Counted from the stretch's first letter, positions 1 through 11,800 are shown. The stretch: DNA of 64,000 bases from Streptosporangium sp. NBC_01495 (GCF_036250735.1 NZ_CP109430.1:6696001-6760000), one strand, 5' to 3'. Notes: generated by a model from the sequence alone, not told the origin. A program made the numbers and translations.

Positions 1-2757
1 GAGCGTGAGCCTGCCGGGCTCCTGCACCGCGATGCACTGCAGGTCCAGGCGGCTGCGGTCGAACAGGTCCTCGACGTACTCGGGGACGGAGCCCAGGATG
101 CTGACCTGGTCGTCGGTCCACGGCCGGTAGTTGAACATGTGCCGGAACAGCGGCACCCTCCAGTCGCCGGTACCGTGCCCGCGCTCGACCAGCACCGCCT
201 CCACCGAGGCGTCCGCGTGCTCGACCCCCTCGAAGAAGACGTCCTCGACCCGCCTGACCAGGGCGGCGAAACCCTCGTCCGGGTCGGTGCGCACCCGCAT
301 CGGCAGGGTGCTGACGCCGTAGCCGACATGGCCGCGCATCGCGGCCGTCCTGGTGGTGACCGGCATCGCGGCCACCAGCTCGGGACCGGCGCCGTGGGCA
401 CGCAGGGTGAGCATGAACGCGGCGGCCAGCACGATGTTGTCGGTGGTGCGCAGGCCGGTCCGCAACGTGTCGAGCGCCCGCCGCGTGTCCGCGTCCACCT
501 CCCAGGAACAGGTGTGCCCGGCGAAGGTGGGCCGGGCGGGCGACGGCCTGCTGCCGGGGAGCACCATCGCGGCCGGATCGACGTCCCTGAGCCGGTCGAG
601 CCAGTAGTCCAGCGACTCCCGCGACGCCTGCCCCGGCTCCAGCATGGGCGCGGTGCCGGAGAGCGCGGCGGGGAGCGGCTCCTGGCTCGTCTGCGCGTCG
701 TAGAAGCCGCCCAGCTCCTCGACGAGGAACTGCATCGAGGTGGCGTCGATGACGATGTGGTGGGCCACCAGGCAGACCACGCTCCCGCCGCCGTCGGGCA
801 GCGCGAAGTGCCCGGCCCGGAAGAGCAGGTCGCGGCCCAGGTCGAAGGGGTCGTCCAGGAAGCCCTGGAGGTCGGCGACCAGCGTCTCCTCCGTGGTCTC
901 CCCGTTCACCAGCTTGATCTGCGCGTCCTTCGGGGCGGTGAGGTGCCGCACGGGCGCGCCGTCCACCTCGGGGAACCGCAGGCGCAGCGCCGGATGCCGC
1001 TTGAGCAGGCGGTTCACCGCGATCTGCAGCGGGAGCCTGCGCAGCGGCTCGCGGGTCCTGAACGCCACCGCCAGATTGGACACCCCGCTCGACCCGGCGA
1101 GCTGCTCCAGCACCCAGAACGAGTACGGAACCGCCTCGGGTCGGCGCAGCGGCTCGGCGGACTCCGGCAGGCCCTCCGGGACCCGCGGCGCGCTCTCACG
1201 TTCCCGCGCCTCGGAAGCCGGTACGGAGTCGGGAGCGGGCGTCACCTGGGCGGGGCGACGCCCTCCCGGTACGGGCAGGCGCTGCAGGGGGTGGTCGGGG
1301 TCGAGGGCGACCCAGTCCACCGGGCAGCCGAGCGTCCACAGCCGGGCGAGCGCCGTGAGCAGACCTCCGCGGTCGTCCCCGCAGTCGATCGTCCTCTCGT
1401 CGGCCGCCGTCCTCGCCGTCCCGACCAGGAGGGACAGCGTGCCTCCCGCAGCGGCGGTTCCCGGCCTGGTCTCCCCCCGGGGCGAGGCCCCCTGCCCCGG
1501 GACCACCTCGCGACGGGTCTCCGGCTCGTGGAACGTTTCAGGTCCGGGCACCGGCTCGGGCGCCGTGATGTCGGCCGCCACCGGCTCGGGCACCGCCATC
1601 GCGTCATCCGCCACCGCTTCGGGCACCTGCTCGGACACCTGCTCCGGCACCTGCTCCGGCACCTGCTCCGGCACCTGCTCCGGCACCGCGACGGAGGCGG
1701 CCACCCGGGCGATCGCCTCGTCCAGTTCCAGCGTTCCCGAGAAGGCCGCGGCGGTGAGTTCGCCGACACCGTCTCCCGTACAGCCCCGGGGGGTGACACC
1801 CCAGCCGGTCAGGGTCGCCGCCAGGGAGTAGGTCACCGCGAACGTCACCGGGTCGTCGTCACGCTCCCCGGTGAGCCAGGCGTCGCAGAGATCGACGCCG
1901 TGCCGCTCGAAACCTTCCAGGCAGACGTCCATCGCCTCGCTGAACAACCGCTCGACCCCGTACAGCGAGGCCCCCAGCCGTCCGGCGCCACCGGCGGGGA
2001 AGACGAATCTCACGCCCGTTTCGGCCGCACCGCCGAGGGGCGGCTCGTGCGCGGGTGGGGCCACCGGATTCGCGAGGGCGGCGGACGCCTCCGCCGGGGT
2101 GGCGGCCACGACCGCGCCGCGTACGGGATGCGGGGTGCGGCCCCGCTGGAGGACGGCCACGGCGTCGGCGAACCGGTCGGCGGCGAGGGTGGCGAAGAAC
2201 CCCGCCAGGCTTTCCCGTACGGCGTCGGCCTCCTCCGCCGTACGTCCCGACCAGGCGACGACGCGGGGCCGGGAGTCCGCCGGAAGGTGGACCGGCGGGA
2301 ATCCCTCCTTCACCCTCAACGGGTCCCGCAGGCGCGCGGTCGAACCGCCTCCGGACAGATCGCCACCGGGCCCGCTGCGGGCCGGACCGGTGCGGGAGGG
2401 AACGGCGCCGGGCGAGGAGTCGACCATTTCCCCGACCACCGCCTCGACCACGGCGCGTACCAGATCCCCGTCGAGGAGAGCGTCGTCCAGGCGCCTGAGC
2501 GCGATCGCGGTGCCCCGTTCCGCGATGGCGCCCAGGCTCGAACCCGAGACGGTGACCACGAGGTCGCAGAAACCCAGGGCGAGGGCCAGGCAGGCGGCCT
2601 CGGCCGTGTCGTGGACGGCGAACCCGCGCGGTGGGCGCGCGGGATCGTGTCCGGCGTTCTCCAGGGTGGCCTCGACGACCTCGATCGGGAGGGCACCGGG
2701 AGAGAGCGGGGCACGCGGGCCCATGCCGATCACCGCGATCGGCGCGGTATTCGTCAC
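1..2757 (-). CDS. Hybrid PKS/NRPS protein: vestigial KS-AT fused to a condensation domain (3' end outside window)
   Basis: Reading the minus strand from GTG at 2757 gives an open frame of 919 codons that leaves the window at base 1. Residues 6-13 (PIAVIGMG) and about 28-115 follow the start and several blocks of a polyketide ketosynthase, but the active-site block DTACSSSL is replaced by DTAEAACL (50-57) and long parts are missing. Residues 160-225 resemble the KS-AT linker. Residues 250-340 resemble an acyltransferase, but GHSxGE reads GDGVGE (328-333), so the Ser is lost; the AT core is replaced by an EQVP repeat and a Pro/Glu-rich stretch, and the AT end motif VDWVALDP is at 480-487. From about 540 a condensation domain is nearly complete, with HHIVIDATS at 666-674 intact. 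GTGA overlap with the upstream carrier-protein gene implies coupling. Inferred role: amide or ester bond formation in a secondary-metabolite pathway. Confidence 0.75.
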   Translation of the reverse strand, partial: MTNTAPIAVIGMGPRAPLSPGALPIEVVEATLENAGHDPARPPRGFAVHDTAEAACLALALGFCDLVVTVSGSSLGAIAERGTAIALRRLDDALLDGDLVRAVVEAVVGEMVDSSPGAVPSRTGPARSGPGGDLSGGGSTARLRDPLRVKEGFPPVHLPADSRPRVVAWSGRTAEEADAVRESLAGFFATLAADRFADAVAVLQRGRTPHPVRGAVVAATPAEASAALANPVAPPAHEPPLGGAAETGVRFVFPAGGAGRLGASLYGVERLFSEAMDVCLEGFERHGVDLCDAWLTGERDDDPVTFAVTYSLAATLTGWGVTPRGCTGDGVGELTAAAFSGTLELDEAIARVAASVAVPEQVPEQVPEQVPEQVSEQVPEAVADDAMAVPEPVAADITAPEPVPGPETFHEPETRREVVPGQGASPRGETRPGTAAAGGTLSLLVGTARTAADERTIDCGDDRGGLLTALARLWTLGCPVDWVALDPDHPLQRLPVPGGRRPAQVTPAPDSVPASEARERESAPRVPEGLPESAEPLRRPEAVPYSFWVLEQLAGSSGVSNLAVAFRTREPLRRLPLQIAVNRLLKRHPALRLRFPEVDGAPVRHLTAPKDAQIKLVNGETTEETLVADLQGFLDDPFDLGRDLLFRAGHFALPDGGGSVVCLVAHHIVIDATSMQFLVEELGGFYDAQTSQEPLPAALSGTAPMLEPGQASRESLDYWLDRLRDVDPAAMVLPGSRPSPARPTFAGHTCSWEVDADTRRALDTLRTGLRTTDNIVLAAAFMLTLRAHGAGPELVAAMPVTTRTAAMRGHVGYGVSTLPMRVRTDPDEGFAALVRRVEDVFFEGVEHADASVEAVLVERGHGTGDWRVPLFRHMFNYRPWTDDQVSILGSVPEYVEDLFDRSRLDLQCIAVQEPGRLTL
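1621..1680 (-). repeat. 12-bp tandem repeat encoding EQVP
   Basis: Five consecutive near-identical 12-base units (GAGCAGGTGCCG in the coding strand) encode EQVP EQVP EQVP EQVS EQVP in the middle of the vestigial acyltransferase. It lies where the catalytic core of an AT would be and probably forms an extended linker. Confidence 0.85.
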
Positions 2758-3161
2758 CGAGGCGCCCCGCCGTCCCGGCGGATACGGGCGCGCACGTCCC
2801 GGCGGCTGCCCCCGACGGGGCGCAGGCGCGCGGGTTCGCTCCTGACGGGTTCCTGCGCGCCCTCGACGAGGCGGCTGAGGGCCCGCACGTTCGGCCGGGT
2901 GAACATCGAGGTGACCGGGATGTCGATACCGAGCACCCCCGTGATGTCCGCGTGCAGCTCGACCAGCGCCATCGAGTTGAGCCCGGCCTCGAAGAAGTTC
3001 TCGTCGGGATCGACCGTCCGGCCCAGGCGGGCCTCGATCATCTCCGCGACCGTGTCCGCGGCCGACACGCGCTGCCCCGGGCGGCCCGGTTGGCCTGAAG
3101 GTCGCCCCTCGTCCCCCTCGCGTTGCCGCTCCGCTCCCACCGGCCGACTGCCCTGGATCAT
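2754..3161 (-). CDS. Acyl/peptidyl carrier protein
   Basis: A 135-residue protein from ATG 3161, chosen over the ATG at 3224 because GAAAGG lies about 8 bases upstream and the extra N-terminus is not domain-like. The C-terminal half is a phosphopantetheine-binding domain: FFEAGLNSMALVEL holds the Ser that would carry the 4'-phosphopantetheine arm, followed by the helix III pattern IPVTSMF and RPNVRALSRLV. The N-terminal 45 residues are polar and disordered. Its TGA overlaps the GTG of the condensation-domain protein, so the two are one operon and this carrier is a likely partner of that domain. Whether it holds an acyl or aminoacyl group cannot be told. Confidence 0.85.
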   Translation of the reverse strand: MIQGSRPVGAERQREGDEGRPSGQPGRPGQRVSAADTVAEMIEARLGRTVDPDENFFEAGLNSMALVELHADITGVLGIDIPVTSMFTRPNVRALSRLVEGAQEPVRSEPARLRPVGGSRRDVRARIRRDGGAPR

Positions 3162-3226
3162 CCGGCGCCTTTCGTTTAGTTTGTTCGATTCGCCAGGCGA
3201 GCCCCGTTCGGGCATGCCATGCACCG

Positions 3227-3255
3227 ATCCTCTGACACCTATTCGGACACGACAA
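3227..3255 (-). promoter_or_regulatory. Candidate promoter of the carrier-protein/condensation operon
   Basis: In the minus strand TTGTCG and GAGGAT are separated by 17 bases, in a locally AT-rich stretch about 65 bases before the carrier-protein start. This fits a vegetative actinobacterial promoter, but such matches occur by chance. Confidence 0.3.
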
Positions 3256-3308
3256 GAGCGTATTTTTCGGCTTTTGTGAATACGCGGTCGCGCGGAAGGC
3301 CCCGGAAA

Positions 3309-3344
3309 CGCGTACGGCCACCGCCGGAGCGGTGGCCGTACGCG
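3309..3344 (-). terminator. Stem-loop terminator after pyk
   Basis: A perfect 16-bp GC-rich inverted repeat (core CGTACGGCCACCGC and its complement) with a 4-base loop begins 10 bases after the pyk stop. No U-tract, as usual in this group. It separates pyk from the carrier-protein operon on the same strand. Confidence 0.8.
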
Positions 3345-3354
3345 ATCACGCGGA

Positions 3355-4785
3355 TCAGGCGGGGTTGGAGACCGCCGCCCCGATGGTGTGCACGCGCAGG
3401 GCGTTGGTGGAACCCGCGGTGCCGGGAGGCGAACCGGCGACGATGACGACCTTGTCGCCCTTCTCCAGACGGGAGTTCGCGAGCAGCGAGGCCTCCACCT
3501 GGCGGACCATGTCGTCGGTGTGGTGGACGAACGGCACCTCGAAGGTCTCCACGCCCCAGGTCAGCGCGAGCTGGTTGCGGACGTGGCGGGCGGAGGTGAA
3601 CGCCAGCAGCGGGATCGGCGAGCGGTAGCGGGCCAGGCGGCGGGCCGTCTCACCGGACATGGTGAACGCCACCAGCGCCTTGGCGCCGACGATGGCGCCG
3701 ACCTCGGCCGCGGCGCGGGCGATGGCGCCGCCGGTGGTCTCCGGCAGCCGGTCGAGGCTGTGCGTGGCCTGCAGGGAGCTCTTCTCCGCGGTCGTGGCGA
3801 TGCGGCTCATCGTCTCGACGACCTCGATGGGGTAGTTGCCGACCGAGGTCTCGCCGGAGAGCATGACCGCGTCGGCGCCGTCCATCACCGCGTAGGCGAC
3901 GTCGGAGGCCTCGGCGCGGGTGGGACGCGGGGAGGTGATCATCGACTCCAGCATCTGGGTGGCGACGATGACCGGGCGGGCCTTCTCGCGGCAGAGCTCG
4001 ATGGCGCGCTTCTGCACGATGGGCACCTCCTCCAGCGGCAGCTCGACACCGAGGTCACCGCGGGCGACCATGATGCCGTCGAAGGCCTCGATGATCTCCG
4101 GGAGCCGCTCCACGGCCTGCGGCTTCTCGATCTTGGCGAGCAGCGGGAGGCGGATGCCCTCCTGCTCCATGATGTTGCGCACCACGTCGGCGTCGGAGGG
4201 ACGCCTGACGAAGGAGAGGGCGACCAGGTCGAAGCCGGTGCGCAGCGCCCAGCGCAGGTCGGTCTCGTCCTTGTCGGTCAGGACGGGGGCGCTGACGTTG
4301 ACGCCGGGCAGGTTGAGGCCCTTGTTGTCGGAGATCATGCCGCCGATGATCACGCGGGTGGTGACGCGCTGGCCGTCGACCCGGGTCACCTCCAGGTGGA
4401 CGCGGCCGTCGTCGACCAGGATGCTGTCCCCGGGGTTGACGTCCTTGGGGAGCCCCAGGTAGGACGTGGAGACCTGGTCACGGTCGCCGGGGACCTCCTC
4501 AGTGGTGATCGTGAAGACATCACCGAAGCCGAGGCGGACGGGGCCTTCACCGAACTTGCCGACCCGGATCTTGGGGCCCTGGAGGTCGGCCAGCAGACCC
4601 ACGCCACGCCCGAGCTCGGCGGCAGCCTCCCTCACCCTGTCGTAAACCTCCTTGTGCAGCTCGTGGCTGCCATGGCTGAGGTTGAAACGGGCCACGTCCA
4701 TCCCGGCCGCGATGAGTTCGCGGAGGCGTTCGGGAGAGGAGGTGGCGGGGCCGAGAGTGCAGACGATTTTCGCGCGACGAGTCAC
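3355..4785 (-). CDS. pyk: Pyruvate kinase
   Basis: Converts phosphoenolpyruvate and ADP to pyruvate and ATP in glycolysis. The protein opens with VTRRAKIVCTLGPATSS, the usual N-terminus of the family, so GTG 4785 with GGGTGGG upstream is preferred to the ATG at 4833; this gives 476 residues, the normal length. Visible motifs are RFNLSHGSHE (substrate and cation site), MVARGDLGVELP and the signature VIVATQMLESMI followed by PTRAE, where the Lys of KIEKPQAV is the catalytic residue. The C-terminal allosteric domain is complete. It is monocistronic, with its own terminator, and flanked by a long empty stretch upstream. Confidence 0.96.
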   Translation of the reverse strand: MTRRAKIVCTLGPATSSPERLRELIAAGMDVARFNLSHGSHELHKEVYDRVREAAAELGRGVGLLADLQGPKIRVGKFGEGPVRLGFGDVFTITTEEVPGDRDQVSTSYLGLPKDVNPGDSILVDDGRVHLEVTRVDGQRVTTRVIIGGMISDNKGLNLPGVNVSAPVLTDKDETDLRWALRTGFDLVALSFVRRPSDADVVRNIMEQEGIRLPLLAKIEKPQAVERLPEIIEAFDGIMVARGDLGVELPLEEVPIVQKRAIELCREKARPVIVATQMLESMITSPRPTRAEASDVAYAVMDGADAVMLSGETSVGNYPIEVVETMSRIATTAEKSSLQATHSLDRLPETTGGAIARAAAEVGAIVGAKALVAFTMSGETARRLARYRSPIPLLAFTSARHVRNQLALTWGVETFEVPFVHHTDDMVRQVEASLLANSRLEKGDKVVIVAGSPPGTAGSTNALRVHTIGAAVSNPA

Positions 4786-5255
4786 GGATCCCACCCTAAT
4801 TGGTACAGACCACTTGGTCGTGACGTTGGTCATAGCGCCGATGAAAAATTCGGTGACACAAAGCTACCCCGGATGAACAGGAGGTTGCGAATCGCCCCTT
4901 GGGCCCACTCGGGAGGCCGGGCGTCACCAGAATCATGAGGCCGGATTTCACAAAAAACACTCCTGAACGCGTGTCCCGGGCGGGCCGGTCGCGGAGGTCC
5001 CCGGGCGCACCGGTCACCGGAGCCCCGCGCGTCCCGAAAGTCCCGGGGCAGTCGCGGACGGCCTCCTCCGCGACCGGCCCGGCGCCGATGCCCGGCAGCC
5101 ATACGTCCTTGGCGACGACGATGCCCTGCGGCGAGGGGCGCAGGCCGCCCTCCTCCCGCAGGCCCGGCGTCCTGAGGTGGAGGCCGGGCAGCCCTCCGGC
5201 GAAGGCGGTCGGCGAGGCGCCCGCCGGCAGCGGCGGGCGCCCCGGGGACCGGCCG
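4786..5255. other. Intergenic stretch, no supported gene
   Basis: About 470 bases between pyk and the protease. Part of it (5000-5200) reads without stops on the minus strand, in the same direction as the protease, and has coding-like codon bias, but I find no start, motif or homologous segment. It may be a decayed gene end. Apart from the protease terminator at 5216-5241 nothing is assignable. Confidence 0.5.
5216..5241 (-). terminator. Stem-loop terminator after the S8 protease gene
   Basis: Perfect 10-bp stem GGCGCCCGCC with a 6-base loop, 14 bases after the protease stop codon on the minus strand. Confidence 0.7.
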
Positions 5256-7052
<1,797 letters not shown>

Positions 7053-7292
7053 CGATCCTCCGCACCTGGCCTGATCAAAGACATTTATCTTTCAGGCATA
7101 TGTACGCCAAAGCAATCCGAACTCCCGCTCTGCGCGTTTTTATCGGTAAGCAGCTGGTAAGACATCCGGCACGCGGACGATTCCCGGGCATACCGGGCAC
7201 GGCTCCGCCCCCGGAAGCGTGATGTGCTCAGACCCGCCGTGTTCCCACCAGACCAACCGCGGCCCGACCAGATCAGTCGTGGCACACACGAA

Positions 7293-7336
7293 CCGGTCCG
7301 GGGGCGCATGAACCAACCATGACACACCCGGACCGG
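7293..7336 (-). terminator. Possible terminator after gltD
   Basis: A perfect 10-bp inverted repeat (CCGGTCCGGG and its complement) with a 24-base loop begins 10 bases after the gltD stop. The long loop makes it weaker evidence than the other stems in the window. Between here and 7052 (about 240 bases) no gene is supported. Confidence 0.45.
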
Positions 7337-7346
7337 CCATGCCGTG

Positions 7347-8825
7347 TCAGACCAGCGGTCGTGCCGTCGGCGGGATCGCCACCGGCAGGGCCGTCCGGCC
7401 CGTGAGGTAGCGGTCGGCGGCCGAGGCGGCCGAACGGCCCTCGGCGATCGCCCACACGATCAGCGACTGGCCGCGGCCCATGTCCCCGGCGACGAAGACG
7501 CCGTCGACCGAGGACATGTAGCCCTTGTCCCTGGCGACGTTGCCCCTGGCGTCGAAGAACTCGCCTCCGGCGACCTCGGCGAGCTCCTCCAGCAGGCCCT
7601 TCTTCTCCGGGCCCACGAAGCCCATCGACAGCGTGACCAGCTCGGCCGGGATCTCCCGCTCGGAGCCGGGCACCGGCTTGAACCCGGCCGCCGGCCCCTC
7701 CACCTCGACCAGGCGCAGCGCCCTGACGTTGCCGTCGGCGTCGCCGACGAACTCGGTGGTGGAGACCGCGTAGACCCGGGCGCCGTCGCCCTCGGCCAGC
7801 TCCTCGTGGGCGCTCTCCATCTTGAACAGGATGGGGAACGTGGGCCACGGCTGGCTGCCGGGACGGTTCGCCGGGGGCTGGGGCATGATCTCCAGCTGGG
7901 TGACCGAGGCGGCCCCCTGGCGGATCGCGGTGCCGATGCAGTCGGCGCCGGTGTCGCCGCCGCCGATCACGACGACGTGCTTGCCCTCGGCGCTGATCGG
8001 CGAGACCGGGAAGTCGCCCTCCTGGACCCGGTTGGAGGGCGGCAGGAACTCCATCGCCTGGTAGACGCCCTTCAGGTCGCGCCCGGCGACGGGCAGGTCC
8101 CGCCACTGGGTCGCGCCGCCGGCCAGGACGATCGCGTCGAACTCCTCGCGCAGCCGCGCCGCCGTGATGTCCACGCCGACGTTGACGCCGGTACGGAACT
8201 CGGTGCCCTCGGCCCGCATCTGGTCGAGACGGCGGTCGATGTGCCGCTTCTCCATCTTGAACTCGGGGATGCCGTAGCGGAGCAGGCCGCCGATCCGGTC
8301 GGCCCGCTCGAACACGACCACGTCGTGCCCGGCCCTGGTGAGCTGCTGCGCGGCGGCCAGGCCCGCGGGGCCCGAGCCGACGACCGCGACGCGCCTGCCG
8401 GTCTTCGAGGCGGCGGGCTGGGGGGTGACCCAGCCCTCGTCGAAGGCGCGGTCGATGATCTCGACCTCGACCCGCTTGATCGCGACCGGGTCGGAGTTGA
8501 TGCCGAGCACGCACGCCGCCTCACACGGAGCCGGGCACAGGCGGCCGGTGAACTCCGGGAAGTTGTTGGTGGCGTGCAGGCGCTCGATGGCCTCGTGCCA
8601 GTCGTCCCGGTAGACCAGGTCGTTCCACTCGGGGATCAGGTTGCCCAGCGGGCAGCCGTTGTGACAGAACGGGATGCCGCAGTCCATGCACCGCGCGGCC
8701 TGCTTGGTCAGCGCGGGCTTGGGGAAGTCCTCGTAGACCTCGCGCCAGTCGCGGATGCGCACGTCCACCGGGCGGCGCGCCGGCAGCTCGCGTCCGTGAG
8801 CGAGGAAACCCTTGGGGTCAGCCAT
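7347..8825 (-). CDS. gltD: Glutamate synthase (NADPH) small subunit
   Basis: A 492-residue subunit that takes electrons from NADPH and passes them through FAD and iron-sulfur clusters to the large subunit. The N-terminal cluster-binding cysteines are in CMDCGIPFCHNGCPLGN and CPAPCEAACVLGI; the FAD-binding GxGxxG is VVGSGPAGLAAAQ and the NADPH-binding one is VIGGGDTGADCIG. Start ATG has GGGAGG nine bases upstream. It lies 58 bases after gltB on the same strand, forming the usual gltB-gltD operon. Confidence 0.97.
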   Translation of the reverse strand: MADPKGFLAHGRELPARRPVDVRIRDWREVYEDFPKPALTKQAARCMDCGIPFCHNGCPLGNLIPEWNDLVYRDDWHEAIERLHATNNFPEFTGRLCPAPCEAACVLGINSDPVAIKRVEVEIIDRAFDEGWVTPQPAASKTGRRVAVVGSGPAGLAAAQQLTRAGHDVVVFERADRIGGLLRYGIPEFKMEKRHIDRRLDQMRAEGTEFRTGVNVGVDITAARLREEFDAIVLAGGATQWRDLPVAGRDLKGVYQAMEFLPPSNRVQEGDFPVSPISAEGKHVVVIGGGDTGADCIGTAIRQGAASVTQLEIMPQPPANRPGSQPWPTFPILFKMESAHEELAEGDGARVYAVSTTEFVGDADGNVRALRLVEVEGPAAGFKPVPGSEREIPAELVTLSMGFVGPEKKGLLEELAEVAGGEFFDARGNVARDKGYMSSVDGVFVAGDMGRGQSLIVWAIAEGRSAASAADRYLTGRTALPVAIPPTARPLV

Positions 8826-8883
8826 CGGTCGTACCTCCCTTATCCCTGAAAAGCCTGAAAGGTCTTCGAAACAGACATCGGCG

Positions 8884-11800
8884 TCACCCCTGGACCGCGG
8901 CGGTCATGACGGCCTCGTCGATGTCGCGGCCCTCCAGCCGGGCGGACTCGGCGGCCCGCAGGACCCGCTTGTAGTCCGTCGGCATGATCTTGCCGAAGCG
9001 GGACGGGTCCCAGTCGGCGATGAGCGCCTTGGCCACCGTGGAGCCGGTCTCGGCCAGGTGGGCCTCGACGACCTCGCGCAGCGCCTCGGAGTCGGCCTCG
9101 TCCAGCTCCTCGATCTCGACCATCTCCCGGTTGACCCGCTCGACGTCGAGGTCGAGCAGGTAGGCGACGCCGCCCGACATGCCCGCCGCGAAGTTGCGGC
9201 CGGTCGGGCCGAGGACGACCACCTTGCCGCCGGTCATGTACTCGCAGCCGTGGTCGCCGACACCCTCGACCACCGCGGTGGCACCGGAGTTGCGGACGCA
9301 GAACCGCTCTCCCACGACGCCGCGGATGAAGGCCTCACCGGAGGTCGCGCCGTACAGGCTGACGTTTCCGGCGATGATGTGCCCGTCGAGCGGGGCCGCG
9401 TCGTGCGGCTGGACCGAGATCCGGCCACCGGACAGGCCCTTGCCCACGTAGTCGTTGGCGTCACCGGTCAGCCGCAGGGTGACGCCCCTGGGCAGGAAGG
9501 CGCCGAAGGAGTTGCCCGCGGAGCCGGTGAAGCGCACGTCGATGGTGTTGTCGGGCAGCCCCGCGCCGCCGTACCGCTTGGTCACCTCGTGGCCGAGCAT
9601 GGTGCCGACCGTGCGGTTGACGTTGCGGATGGGCAGGTCGAGCGTGACCCGGGAACCGCCCCTGAGCGCGCCCTCGGCGAGCTGGATCAGCGTGTTGTCC
9701 AGCGCCTTGGCCAGCCCGTGGTCCTGCTCCACGGTACGGCGGAGCGAGGCGCCCTCGGGCAGCTCGGGCTGGTGCAGGATCGGCGCCAGGTCCAGCCCCG
9801 AGGCCTTCCAGTGGCTCTCGGCCGGGGTGGTGTCCAGCAGCTCGGCGTGGCCGACGGCCTCCTCGATGCTGCGGAAGCCCAGCGCGGCGAGATACTCGCG
9901 GATCTCCTCGGCGACGAACTCGAAGAAGTTGACCACGAACTCGGGCTTGCCGGTGAACCGCTTGCGCAGCTCGGGGTTCTGGGTGGCGACGCCGACCGGG
10001 CAGGTGTCCAGGTGGCAGACGCGCATCATCACGCAGCCGGAGACGACCAGCGGGGCCGTGGCGAAACCGTACTCCTCGGCGCCGAGCAGCGCGGCGATGA
10101 CCACGTCGCGGCCGGTCTTGAGCTGGCCGTCCACCTGCACGACGATCCGGTCGCGCAGGCCGTTGAGCAGCAGCGTCTGCTGGGTCTCGGCCAGGCCGAG
10201 CTCCCAGGGGGCGCCCGCGTGCTTGAGCGAGGTCAGCGGGGACGCGCCGGTGCCGCCGTCGTGGCCGGAGATCAGCACGACGTCCGCGTGGGCCTTGGAC
10301 ACGCCCGCCGCGACCGTTCCGACCCCGACCTCGGCCACGAGCTTGACGTGCACCCGGGCGGCCGGGTTCGCGTTCTTCAGGTCGTGGATGAGCTGGGCGA
10401 GGTCCTCGATCGAGTAGATGTCGTGGTGCGGCGGCGGCGAGATGAGGCCGACGCCCGGGGTGGAGTGCCGGGTCTTGGCGATCCACGGGTAGACCTTGTG
10501 GCCGGGCAGCTGGCCGCCCTCACCGGGCTTGGCGCCCTGGGCCATCTTGATCTGCACGTCGTCGGCGTTGACCAGATACTCGGAGGTCACGCCGAACCGG
10601 CCGGAGGCCACCTGCTTGATGGCCGAGCGGCGGGCCGGGTCGTGGAGCCGCTCGGGGTCCTCGCCGCCCTCGCCGGTGTTGGACTTGCCGCCCAGCCGGT
10701 TCATCGCGATGGCGAGCGTCTCGTGCGCCTCCATCGAGATGGAGCCGTACGACATCGCGCCGGTGGAGAAGCGCTTGACGATCTCGCTGACCGGCTCGAC
10801 CTCGTCGATCGGCACCGGCTCGCGGACGCCCTCCCGCAGCTTGAACATGCCGCGCAGCGTCATCAGCTTCTCCGCCTGGGAGTCCACCAGGCCGGTGTAC
10901 TCCTTGAAGATCTCGTAGCGGCGCGAGCGGGTGGCGTGCTGCAGCTTGAAGACGGTCTCGGGGTTGAACAGGTGCGGCTCGCCCTCGCGGCGCCACTGGT
11001 ACTCGCCGCCGACCTCCAGGCGGCGGTGGGCGTTCTCGGCCCGGGGGTAGGCGCGCAGGTGGCGCTGCGCCGCCTCCTCGGCCAGGACGTCGAAGCCGAC
11101 GCCGCCCAGGCGGGACGTGGTCCCGGTGAAGCAGGCGTCCACGACCTCCTGGCTCAGGCCGAGCGCCTCGAAGATCTGCGCCCCGGTGTAGGAGGCGACC
11201 GTGGACACCCCCATCTTGGACATGACCTTCAGCACGCCCTTGCCGTACGCCTTGATGAGGTTGCGCACGGCCTTGTGCCTGTCGACCTTCAGGGCACCGG
11301 AGTCGACCATGTCCTCGACGGTCTCGATGGCGAGGTACGGGTTGACCGCGCCCGCCCCGTAGCCGACGAGCAGCGCCATGTGGTGCGCCTCGCGCGCCTC
11401 GCCGGTCTCGACGACCAGACCGATCTTGGTCCGGGTCTTCTCGGCGATCAGGTGGTGGTGGACGGCACCGGTGAGCAGCAGCGAGGGGATCGGCGCCAGG
11501 ACGTCGGAGGAGCCGCGGTCGGACAGCACGATGATCCGCGCCCCGCCCTCGATCACCGAGGAGACCTCGGCGCGGATCTCCTCGATGCGGCGCAGCAGCG
11601 CCTCGCCGCCGCCCGCGACCTCGTACAGGCCCGAGACCACGTGCGGGTGGAAGCCCGGCAGCGCGCCCTCGTCGTTGATGTGGATGATCTTCGCGAGCTC
11701 GTCGTTGTCGAGCACCGGGTAGGGCAGCACGAGCTGGCGGCAGGAGGCCGGGCCCGGGTCGAGCAGGTTGCCCTCGGGGCCGATGGTGCTGGCCAGGGAG

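Noticed and set aside
1621..1680. CRISPR-like or regulatory repeat
   Set aside because: It is a 12-bp in-frame coding repeat without spacers.
139..3279. Very long plus-strand open frame opposite the condensation/carrier genes
   Set aside because: High GC leaves the antisense strand open; the product is Arg/Gly/His-rich without any domain, while the minus strand carries clear motifs.
7085..7327. Small minus-strand gene between gltD and the protease
   Set aside because: No ribosome site, no hydrophobic or domain pattern; it includes the candidate terminator region.
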